Part shown: piece after piece, positions 1 through 6,166 of the stretch
Position numbering within the stretch: the stretch's first letter is position 1
How the letters are laid out: each line of letters begins with the position of its first letter
Origin: Cytophagales bacterium
GTDB lineage: Bacteria > Bacteroidota > Bacteroidia > Cytophagales > MED-G16
Direction of reading: 5' to 3'
Assembly: GCA_029940715.1 (NCBI GenBank)
Contig: JAPYTU010000083.1
Span: 1-6,420 of the forward strand
DNA length: 6,420 nt
Notes under the pieces: generated by a model
What the model was told of the DNA's origin: nothing
Seen by the model: the letters and a program-made list of their open reading frames with translations, nothing else
The model's database searches: none
Position numbers and translations under genes: made by a program

Positions 1-671
1 GTAAGACCTGTAAATGAATTTAAAAGAGATATAACCACTGGCATATCTGCACCACCTATTGGAGCAACAAAAAATATGCCGTATAGGAGTGATATTCCAA
101 GTACAAGATAAATTAGATTAAAATCATTATTCACTTCAAAATATTGATAAGAAAAATATAAAATAGCGACAAGAAGAACTATGTTTATAATATGCTGATA
201 GGGTAAAGTAAGCTTCTCTGACCATTTATATCCATCAAGTTTTGCAAATGCCAACATGCTACCAGTAAATGCAATAGAACCAATAAATAAACTTAATACC
301 AATGTCATTTGATATGCTAAAGAAGATTCTCCACCAAGAAAAGATGTTTTATAGAGCTCTATAAAAGATAGTAAAACTGCACTCAAACCCCCCAAACCAT
401 TAAAAATAGAGACCATTTGAGGCATTGAAGTCATCTTAATTTTTTTTGCAATTACATATCCAATTATTGAAGATGCTGTAAGTGGAAGAAAAATCCATAG
501 ATAATTATTAAATCCAGAATTTTCAAATGGCATAATAATGGCTCCAAAAATAGATAAAAACATACCTAATGCAGCATACTTATTTCCCCTAGCGGCAGAT
601 TCTGGACTACTTTGTAGTCTTAGACCCCAAACAAGGAAAAATGCAGCAAAAAGAAAAATTAATTTATCCAC
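1..671 (-). CDS. pntB: NAD(P) transhydrogenase subunit beta PntB, N-terminal half (runs off the window)
   Basis: Beta subunit of the proton-translocating transhydrogenase, an inner-membrane complex that couples inward proton flow to hydride transfer from NADH to NADP+. The window holds the first 223 codons; the family is about 460 residues, so the C-terminal NADP-binding domain III is missing only because the window ends. The visible part is the membrane domain. Landmarks are SSPESAARGN (21-30), MTSMPQMVSIFNGLGG (80-95), FTGSMLAFAKL (135-145) and IGGADMPVVISLLNSFTG (205-222), which match E. coli PntB closely; Asp209 and Asn218 align with E. coli Asp213 and Asn222. The position aligned with E. 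coli His91 is Asn91. The start is GTG at 671-669: an in-frame TAA lies three codons upstream (680-678), no ATG is available, and the N-terminus then aligns with other PntB proteins. The GTG overlaps the pntA2 TAG by one base (TAGTG), indicating translational coupling. Identification is very secure. Confidence 0.96.
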   Translation of the reverse strand, partial: MDKLIFLFAAFFLVWGLRLQSSPESAARGNKYAALGMFLSIFGAIIMPFENSGFNNYLWIFLPLTASSIIGYVIAKKIKMTSMPQMVSIFNGLGGLSAVLLSFIELYKTSFLGGESSLAYQMTLVLSLFIGSIAFTGSMLAFAKLDGYKWSEKLTLPYQHIINIVLLVAILYFSYQYFEVNNDFNLIYLVLGISLLYGIFFVAPIGGADMPVVISLLNSFTGL

Positions 672-985
672 TACTTCTTATTTTTTTTATTAAACATACT
701 TAGCATTCTATTAGTTACAAAAAATCCTCCAAATACATTTATTGATCCAACAAATAAGGCAATGGATGCAAGTACAAGAACAGTATAATTATCAGGACTA
801 GTATTTCTAATTAATATTATAGCACCTAATATTACAATACCACTTATAGCATTAGCTCCTGACATTAATGGTGTATGAAGGATTGAAGGAACTTTTGAAA
901 TCACTTCAAAGCCTAATAATATAGTAAATAGAAGTAGATAAATAAGAATTTCATTAGTAATCAAAAAATCTATAACACTTTCCAT
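671..985 (-). CDS. pntA2: NAD(P) transhydrogenase subunit alpha part 2 (membrane domain)
   Basis: Small membrane subunit (104 residues from the chosen start) equivalent to the C-terminal hydrophobic part of E. coli PntA. It supplies three to four transmembrane helices to the proton channel next to PntB. From the chosen ATG there are hydrophobic segments at about 14-28, 43-58 and 66-86. The signature LHTPLMSGANAISG is at 36-49 and INVFGGFFVTNRML at 82-95; both match E. coli PntA. The histidine in LHTPLMS is one of the conserved channel histidines of the family. The reading frame extends upstream to an ATG at 1009, but that would overlap pntA1 by 19 nt. The ATG at 985 gives MESVIDFLITN, lies 5 nt past the pntA1 stop, and is preceded by an AT-rich leader, so I prefer it. 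The usual length is about 95-110 residues, so the gene is complete. The split alpha subunit (A1 plus A2) is the arrangement known from Rhodospirillum rubrum and many other bacteria, unlike the fused E. coli PntA. Confidence 0.95.
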   Translation of the reverse strand: MESVIDFLITNEILIYLLLFTILLGFEVISKVPSILHTPLMSGANAISGIVILGAIILIRNTSPDNYTVLVLASIALFVGSINVFGGFFVTNRMLSMFNKKNKK

Positions 986-990
986 ATAAT

Positions 991-2064
991 TTATTTTATA
1001 ACATTGCAACTCGATAAAATCGAGTCATCATTTTCATTTATCATTTTACCATCTTTAATAATATGATTCAAAAAATTAAACACATTATTAGAAAAAAGAT
1101 TGCTTGAATCATGTGATAACTCAGAAGCTAAAAATGAATTTCCAACAATTTTTACTCCATTATAATCAGTGATTTTAGAATCAACAGTAAGCTCACAATT
1201 TCCCCCTGAAGAAGAAGCTAAATCAACAATGACTGATCCCCTTTTCATCTTACTTACCAATTCTTTAGATACTAAAACTGGAGCCTTCCTTCCAAAAACT
1301 TGAGCTGTTGTTATAACTACATCAGATGATTCTATTCTCTTAGAAACTTCTTCTTTTTGTTTATCTAAATATTCTTTTGACTGAGTTACTGCATAACCTC
1401 CAGAAGATTTGTCTTCTATAGCACCTTCAACTTCAATAAATTTTCCTCCTAAACTCAAAACTTCTTCTCTAGCTGCCTGTCTTGGGTCTGATGCCTGAAC
1501 AATAGCACCAAGTCTTTTAGCTGTCGCAATTGCCTGTAAACCTGCAACTCCTGCTCCAAGAACTACAACTTTAGCAGGTTTAATACTTCCTGCTGCAGTA
1601 ATTATCATAGGAAACATCCTAGGTAAAAGCTCTGCAGATTTAATAACTGCTTTATATCCTGCTAATCCAGCCATTGAAGATAAAATATCCATACTCTGAG
1701 CAATAGTTGTCCTTGGAATTAATGAGAGATCATATGCAGTTACCTTATTGGTTTTTAAATTTTGAATAAGTTCATCTTTATTTGACTCTCCACTAAAATT
1801 TGAAACTACAATTTTACCTTTAAATAAACTTATTGGTGTAATAGACTCTGAATTTACCGAAATTATAATGTCAGAACTTTGAATAACTTTTTCTTTAGAA
1901 AGAATAGTAGCATTTTTTTGAAAATCATTGTCATCAATTCCAGATGATTGACCCGCACCCTTCTCTACAACAATTTCAATACCAATTTTTTCATATTTTA
2001 ATACAACTAATGGAGATATAGCAACTCTAGTATCTTTTACTTCTTTTAAAAAACCTATCTTCAT
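991..2064 (-). CDS. pntA1: NAD(P) transhydrogenase subunit alpha part 1 (NAD(H)-binding domain)
   Basis: Peripheral cytoplasmic subunit (357 residues) that binds NADH and passes hydride to NADP+ on PntB. It has the two-lobed alanine dehydrogenase/PNT fold: N-terminal lobe about 1-133, NAD-binding lobe about 137-335. The Rossmann glycine motif is VLGAGVAGLQAIATAKRLGA (168-187), followed by the adenosine-ribose acid in QASDPR (Asp193). Residues Arg118, Gln123, Asp126 and Ser129 in PRTTIAQSMDILSS (117-130) align with the R. rubrum active-site residues Arg127, Gln132, Asp135 and Ser138. GGYA (222-225) belongs to the mobile loop, and GSVIVDLASSSGGNCELT (276-293) is typical of the family. AQVFGRKAP (254-262) replaces the common AxxPGxPAP form. 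The ATG at 2064 begins MKIGFLKEVKDTRVAISP, the canonical N-terminus. It lies 30 nt downstream of the YwaF-like gene and 5 nt upstream of pntA2, so it sits in an apparent operon. Its length is normal and it looks intact. Confidence 0.97.
   Translation of the reverse strand: MKIGFLKEVKDTRVAISPLVVLKYEKIGIEIVVEKGAGQSSGIDDNDFQKNATILSKEKVIQSSDIIISVNSESITPISLFKGKIVVSNFSGESNKDELIQNLKTNKVTAYDLSLIPRTTIAQSMDILSSMAGLAGYKAVIKSAELLPRMFPMIITAAGSIKPAKVVVLGAGVAGLQAIATAKRLGAIVQASDPRQAAREEVLSLGGKFIEVEGAIEDKSSGGYAVTQSKEYLDKQKEEVSKRIESSDVVITTAQVFGRKAPVLVSKELVSKMKRGSVIVDLASSSGGNCELTVDSKITDYNGVKIVGNSFLASELSHDSSNLFSNNVFNFLNHIIKDGKMINENDDSILSSCNVIK
1009..1025 (-). other. Perfect 7-bp hairpin at the 3' end of pntA1
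   Basis: The plus strand reads ACTCGAT-AAA-ATCGAGT: two perfectly complementary 7-base arms with a 3-base loop. In the pnt mRNA it lies in the last codons of pntA1 (encoding DSILSS) and ends 23 nt before the pntA2 ATG at 985. No U-tract follows, so it is not an intrinsic terminator. Its position would allow it to influence coupling, mRNA stability or the relative output of pntA1 and pntA2. The structure is seen directly; a role is inference, and it could be a chance product of codon choice. Confidence 0.4.
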
Positions 2065-2094
2065 TATAATTAAAATTTAACGCAATATAAAAAC

Positions 2095-2790
2095 TTAATT
2101 TTTTAAAAAAGAAACTTTAAATAATGAATAAGTAAAATAGAGTAAAAGAAACACAAAAAATTCGAAATTAATAAGATAATATGGCCATTCACCACTTACA
2201 AGAGGATGATTAACTGCTGGTGGATCTACTAAATACATATAATTTGCACCCAATAAAAAATCCAATGGCATAATAATAACTAATAAAATATTTAAAATAA
2301 GAAAAGTTTTTAACCATGAATATTTTGAAAGCTTCATGTCCATATAATAAAAAAGATACAAAGGAAAAACTATTATAGAAGAATGACTATAATAATATTC
2401 TATGTAAAAAAAATTACCTCCAGTATAATTATCTATTAAGGGTGTTAAAAGAGAATTGATTCCACCTAATATTCCACAATAAAAAAGAAATTCAAATGCT
2501 AATTGACGTTTTTTTAAAAACATTATAACGCAGACCAAAACTGAAGAAATTCCACATAAATGAAGAGGTAATCTTTTTGAAAGTGACCAAGTACCATCCA
2601 AATAATGCATGATATGATAAATAACATACACACCAATAAATATGTAAACAAATACATAAGCTATTTGAACCCTTTGCTCTTTACCTGAATACTTTCCAAG
2701 AAATAAAAACGAAACCATAAAAAACAATGTAAAGACACTATTTATAATCCACTCATTTGACAAAAATATAATTTCATAATTCTTATCCAT
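2095..2790 (-). CDS. YwaF/TIGR02206-family integral membrane protein, TMEM164-related putative acyltransferase
   Basis: Polytopic membrane protein of 231 residues with about seven hydrophobic segments (roughly 18-32, 43-61, 76-92, 99-117, 136-150, 161-180, 208-226). I place it in the YwaF/TIGR02206 family from its length and two landmarks. One is RLPLHLCGIS (73-82), with the His-x-Cys pair (His77, Cys79) at the start of the third helix. The other is GANYMYLVDPPAVNHPL (181-197) followed by GEWPYYL (200-206), before the last helix. The family is distantly related to animal TMEM164, reported as a cysteine-dependent phospholipid acyltransferase; that this bacterial protein does the same is inference. 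A GTG (2793-2791) and an ATG (2790-2788) are adjacent in frame; I chose the ATG. The start is 10 nt past the symporter stop, implying cotranscription with it. Family assignment is fairly secure; the substrate is unknown. Confidence 0.85.
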   Translation of the reverse strand: MDKNYEIIFLSNEWIINSVFTLFFMVSFLFLGKYSGKEQRVQIAYVFVYIFIGVYVIYHIMHYLDGTWSLSKRLPLHLCGISSVLVCVIMFLKKRQLAFEFLFYCGILGGINSLLTPLIDNYTGGNFFYIEYYYSHSSIIVFPLYLFYYMDMKLSKYSWLKTFLILNILLVIIMPLDFLLGANYMYLVDPPAVNHPLVSGEWPYYLINFEFFVFLLLYFTYSLFKVSFLKN

Positions 2791-2800
2791 CACAAAAAAA

Positions 2801-4573
2801 TTAATTACTATTCATAATTTTATTGAGTTTATAAGCCGAAATAAATAATAAGAAAAATAAAATTAGACTATAAGTAATGTTACCATATAATAAATAACCT
2901 ATTCCAAAAAGTCCAGAATAAACAAGAACTATACCTAAAAACATAGATAATAAATCACTCATTGGAGATTCTTTAAATTCTTTATTTTTAACAGCTATAT
3001 TGTTATTTTTTAAAAATTTATTCCAACCTATTCCATATGGTTTAATTTTTTTATAAAACTCTAATAGTCTACTATTTTCTGTTGGTTTTGTCAATAAAGT
3101 AACAAGTATCCATGAGAGGGTAGTTATAAAAACACTTAAGACTAATTCATAATGGCTCTCAAAAGTAAAACCAAAAATTCTTTCATGAATAGAATGAAAA
3201 TATATAGCAACTAAAAAAGAAACTGTCATACCAGTAATTTCACTATATGCATTTACCCTCCACCAAAACCATCGAAGTAAAAAGATTGATCCAGTTCCAG
3301 CTCCAATCTGCAATAATATTTGAAATGCATCCAAAGCATCATTTAATTCTAAAGCAACAAATCCTGCTAAAATCATTAAAAAAACAGTAGAAATTCTACC
3401 AACCAAAACAACTTTTTTTTCGCTAGCTTCTGAATAAATAAATCTTTTGTAAAAATCAATAGATATATATGATGCTCCCCAATTTAAATGACTCGATATA
3501 GTACTCATAAAAGCAGCTAAAAGAGATGCTAATACAACTCCTAATAGTCCAGAAGGCAATTTTGAGAGCATTGCAGGGTATGCAATATCATGTCCAATAA
3601 TAGAGCTATCAACATTAGGAAAAGCGAATGATATATCACTTAAAGTTGGATAAATAATTAGTGAAGCTAATGCTATTAATATCCATGGCCAGGGACGAAT
3701 TGCATAATGTACTATATTAAAAAATAAAGTAGCATTAATAGCATTCCTTTCGTCTTTAGCTGATAACATTCTTTGAGCTATGTAACCACCACCACCAGGC
3801 TCAGCTCCTGGATACCATACGGCCCACCATTGTACAGCAATAGGTATAATTAATACTGTAATTAGTGTTCCATAATCATTAAAATCAGGTAAAAAATTTA
3901 ATTTATCAGAAATTAAATCATTAGAAATTAATTGATTTAATCCTCCAATTTCTTCCAAATTGACTAAGTACACACACGCCCAAATTGATCCTACCATAGC
4001 AAGTACAAATTGTATCAAATCTGTTATTATAATACTTCTAAGTCCACCCAAAGAACTATAAAACACAGTGATAACTGACGAATAAAAGACACATTCAAAA
4101 GGAGTTAAGCCCAATAAAATTCCTCCAATTTTAATTCCAGCAAGACACACAGTTGCCATTATCATTACATTAAAGAAGATCCCTAAGTACAAGGCTCTAA
4201 ATGCCCTAAGAAAAGTTGCTTCTTTACCACTATATCTTAATTCATAAAATGCAAGGTCAGTAAGAACTTCAGATCTCCTCCAAAGTCGAGCATAAAAAAA
4301 TACCGTCATCATACCAGTAATTAGAAAAGCCCACCATACCCAATTACCAGAAACTCCATCCTCTCTAACAATGTTAGCAACTAAGTTAGGGGTGTCGGCA
4401 GAGAATGTAGTTGCAACCATAGATGTTCCAAGTAACCACCATGGCATATTTCTACCAGATAAAAAATATTCTGTTGAATTTTTTCCAGATCTTTTTGTAA
4501 ATAGTATACCAATTGCTATAAAAATGGCAAAAAAAGAAAAAATTATTACCCAATCAATAAATGATAATTCCAT
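2801..4573 (-). CDS. Sodium:solute symporter (SSS) family transporter, substrate unknown
   Basis: Inner-membrane Na+-coupled importer of 590 residues with the LeuT-type core of the SSS family. The first core helix region is SGRNMPWWLLGTSMVATTFS (39-58), with its characteristic broken helix, followed by ADTPN. SSLGGLRSIIITDLIQF (173-189) is the SSS signature around core helices 4-5. WYPGAEPGGGGYIAQRML (253-270) matches the loop with the conserved GxxxQR pattern. The eighth core helix, LASLLAAFMSTISSHLNW (348-365), carries the Ser/Thr residues (Ser357, Thr358, Ser360, Ser361) in the region that forms the Na2 site in vSGLT. About 15 hydrophobic segments are visible. The last two (about 541-560 and 566-584) follow a polar linker (497-538) and lie beyond the usual 13. 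The ATG at 4573 starts MELSFIDWVI, directly before the first helix. It is the first gene of the minus-strand block. The sequence does not identify the substrate; sugars, organic acids and amino acids are all transported by this family. Confidence 0.93.
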   Translation of the reverse strand: MELSFIDWVIIFSFFAIFIAIGILFTKRSGKNSTEYFLSGRNMPWWLLGTSMVATTFSADTPNLVANIVREDGVSGNWVWWAFLITGMMTVFFYARLWRRSEVLTDLAFYELRYSGKEATFLRAFRALYLGIFFNVMIMATVCLAGIKIGGILLGLTPFECVFYSSVITVFYSSLGGLRSIIITDLIQFVLAMVGSIWACVYLVNLEEIGGLNQLISNDLISDKLNFLPDFNDYGTLITVLIIPIAVQWWAVWYPGAEPGGGGYIAQRMLSAKDERNAINATLFFNIVHYAIRPWPWILIALASLIIYPTLSDISFAFPNVDSSIIGHDIAYPAMLSKLPSGLLGVVLASLLAAFMSTISSHLNWGASYISIDFYKRFIYSEASEKKVVLVGRISTVFLMILAGFVALELNDALDAFQILLQIGAGTGSIFLLRWFWWRVNAYSEITGMTVSFLVAIYFHSIHERIFGFTFESHYELVLSVFITTLSWILVTLLTKPTENSRLLEFYKKIKPYGIGWNKFLKNNNIAVKNKEFKESPMSDLLSMFLGIVLVYSGLFGIGYLLYGNITYSLILFFLLFISAYKLNKIMNSN

Positions 4574-4697
4574 GCCAAATATTTTTAAAGTAGCTCTCTA
4601 AAGTCAGTAAATATATCATATTAATTATAAAATGCATTCTAAGGAACATTAACAATTAAAACTTCTTTTATTAAATGTATTTTACTATTTTTGAGAA
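4574..4697. promoter_or_regulatory. Divergent intergenic region between the symporter block and the plus-strand genes
   Basis: This 124-nt, very AT-rich gap separates two divergent transcription units, so at least one promoter for each direction is expected here. On the minus strand there is a perfect sigma70-type TATAAT (4629-4624), but the nearest TTGTTA (4655-4650) is 20 nt away, which is long. TATATTTA (4615-4608) is one base short of the Bacteroidota -7 form TAnnTTTG and lacks a TTG at the right distance. On the plus strand TATTTTTG (4686-4693) fits TAnnTTTG but ends only 4 nt before the ATG at 4698. An imperfect inverted repeat lies at 4631-4650. The location of promoters here is strongly expected from gene orientation; the exact elements are uncertain. 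Confidence 0.45.
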
Positions 4698-5216
4698 ATG
4701 AAAATTATAACTATTTTCCTTTTTATTCTTCTAGCAAATACAACTTACAGATGTGCTGATGATGAAAATACAATAGATTGTAATAGTGCCGCAAAACAAA
4801 TGCTTGGCAGATGGGAAGGAGCATCTAATTACACTCAACCTTCAAGTGCAAGAGGGGTAACTCAAAAATTTGCAATTGATGTTACATCAGTAGATGGTTG
4901 TATGTTTTATGGTATTTCTTCATTTGAAGATTCTTTTACAACCTTTAGCATAACTGGAACTATTGATAAATACGGATGGGTAGATTTCAGAGAAACAGAA
5001 TATGCTAATAATGACGGAGATTATACAGATTGTCCTAGCAGTGGAAATAGTTGGAGTAACCCGTGTAATAGATGGCCATACATCAGATATAAACCAGGAA
5101 ATAAATTTGAAAATGCAAGATTCAGAAGTGATGCTTTTGTTCTTAATGGATCGTTTAAAATGCAAGGTGGATGGAGCAGTTCTGTAGGTGGAACTTTCAA
5201 TCTTACAAAAATCTAA
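4698..5216 (+). CDS. Exported, probably beta-rich protein of unknown function (possible lipoprotein)
   Basis: A 172-residue protein I do not recognise as a named family. The N-terminus has a Lys and a hydrophobic stretch (residues 2-13), consistent with a signal peptide. Cys19 is followed by ADDEN, resembling the acidic surface-export signal after the lipidated Cys in Bacteroidota lipoproteins, but the residues before it (TYR) are a poor lipobox, so lipidation is uncertain. The rest has alternating Gly/aromatic strands: LGRWEG (36-41), DGCMFYGISS (66-75), SITGTIDKYGWVDF (84-97), and VLNGSFKMQGGWS (148-160) to the end. This looks like a small beta-sandwich or lipocalin-like barrel. Besides Cys19 there are Cys28, 68, 112 and 123, which could form two disulfides outside the cytoplasm. 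The ATG at 4698 is the only sensible start. It is first in the plus-strand unit, with its stop one base before the preferred start of the nucleotidyltransferase. Function unknown. Confidence 0.85.
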   Translation: MKIITIFLFILLANTTYRCADDENTIDCNSAAKQMLGRWEGASNYTQPSSARGVTQKFAIDVTSVDGCMFYGISSFEDSFTTFSITGTIDKYGWVDFRETEYANNDGDYTDCPSSGNSWSNPCNRWPYIRYKPGNKFENARFRSDAFVLNGSFKMQGGWSSSVGGTFNLTKI

Positions 5217-5217
5217 A

Positions 5218-6129
5218 TTGAAAACATCACTTCTAATTTTAGCTGGAGGACTGGGAAGTAGGTATGGAGGACTAAAACAAGTTGATGGCTTTGGACCAAA
5301 TAATGAGTCCATTTTAGACTATTCAATTTATGATGCAATTAAATCAGGTTTCGAAAAAATTGTTATTCTTACTACAAATGATCTTAAAAAATATTTTGAA
5401 AAAAAATATGCAGATTATTTTAAATGCTATCCAAAAATTACATACCATATTGTTAATCAAGATCCTAGATACGGATTAAAAAACTTTAATTTTCCAAAAA
5501 ATAGAATAAAACCATGGGGTACTGCACACGCTATCTTATGCTGCGAAAATGTTATCAACGAACCATTTGCCGTAATTAATGCTGATGATTTTTATGGACG
5601 AGGAGCATATAAAAAAATACATGCTATACTTAATAGTATAGAAAAAAATGATTTTGAAGCATGCATTATTTCTTATTTACTAAAGAATACTTTATCAGAA
5701 AATGGATCAGTAACTAGAGGAGTATGTAAAACTTCAAAAAATAAACTGATTGAAATAAACGAAACTTTTAATATTAAAAAAAATCATAAAACAAGTGTGA
5801 TTGTTGGAACATCTGAAGATAATAAAATAATTACTCTAGAAGATATCACTGAAGTTTCAATGAATTTAATGGGATTTAAAAATAATTTTTTTAATATCCT
5901 AAATAAAGAATTTGACAAATTTTTAACCACTTATATCAATCACGCAACAAAAGAATTTTTACTACCCAGCATTATAAATAAGTTAATAAGCACTAACGCT
6001 GATGTATATGTTGAAACTACAGATGAAAAATGGTTTGGAATAACCTTTAAAGAAGATAAAAAATTTGTGAAAGGAAAAATAAAAAAACTAATAAAAGAAA
6101 AAATATACCCAACTCCACTATGGAAATAA
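5218..6129 (+). CDS. Nucleotidyltransferase, sugar-1-phosphate pyrophosphorylase type
   Basis: Cytoplasmic GT-A-fold enzyme of 303 residues that should transfer an NMP from an NTP to a phosphorylated substrate, typically a sugar-1-phosphate, releasing pyrophosphate. The pyrophosphorylase signature is at the N-terminus, LAGGLGSRYGGLKQ (8-21), with Arg15 and Lys20 in the NTP-binding loop. PWGTAHA (99-105) lies in the base/ribose region. NADDFYG (121-127), with Asp123/Asp124, is the metal-binding motif. SMNLMGF (214-220) and EKWFGITFKED (270-280) are further recognisable parts of this Bacteroidota-common subfamily. There is no C-terminal left-handed beta-helix. The start is not ATG: the frame opens at GTG 5188 (29-nt overlap with the previous gene, 10 more residues) or TTG 5218. 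I prefer TTG because MKTSLLILAGG is the canonical N-terminus and it follows the upstream stop by one base (TAAATTG). The natural substrate is unknown; no sugar kinase or glycosyltransferase is in view. Confidence 0.93.
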   Translation: MKTSLLILAGGLGSRYGGLKQVDGFGPNNESILDYSIYDAIKSGFEKIVILTTNDLKKYFEKKYADYFKCYPKITYHIVNQDPRYGLKNFNFPKNRIKPWGTAHAILCCENVINEPFAVINADDFYGRGAYKKIHAILNSIEKNDFEACIISYLLKNTLSENGSVTRGVCKTSKNKLIEINETFNIKKNHKTSVIVGTSEDNKIITLEDITEVSMNLMGFKNNFFNILNKEFDKFLTTYINHATKEFLLPSIINKLISTNADVYVETTDEKWFGITFKEDKKFVKGKIKKLIKEKIYPTPLWK

Positions 6130-6166
6130 CTAAAAAAAAATTAATATTTACAATAAAATAAATCCT

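Noticed and set aside
4371..4601. Open frame of 76 codons on the plus strand
   Set aside because: It is antisense to the start of the symporter, which has strong family motifs there; no independent support.
4631..4650. Imperfect inverted repeat (AATGCATTC / GGAACATT) as a possible operator
   Set aside because: The arms match only with a gap and mismatches and no regulator is in view; too weak to call.
4686..4693. TATTTTTG matching the Bacteroidota -7 consensus TAnnTTTG
   Set aside because: It ends 4 nt before the ATG, so the transcript would be leaderless, and no TTG lies at the expected -33 spacing. Likely chance in AT-rich DNA.
5002..5187. Open frame of 61 codons on the plus strand inside the exported-protein gene
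   Set aside because: Out-of-frame shadow of the exported-protein gene; it ends directly at the stop before GTG 5188 and has no family features.
4920..5312. Open frame of 130 codons on the minus strand, antisense to the exported protein and the start of the nucleotidyltransferase
   Set aside because: It lies opposite two well-supported genes, has no recognisable domain, and its composition looks like a reverse reading of coding sequence.
6130..6166. Possible terminator at the A-tract after the nucleotidyltransferase
   Set aside because: The run of nine A (6132-6140) has no stem before it, so it is not an intrinsic terminator on the plus strand.
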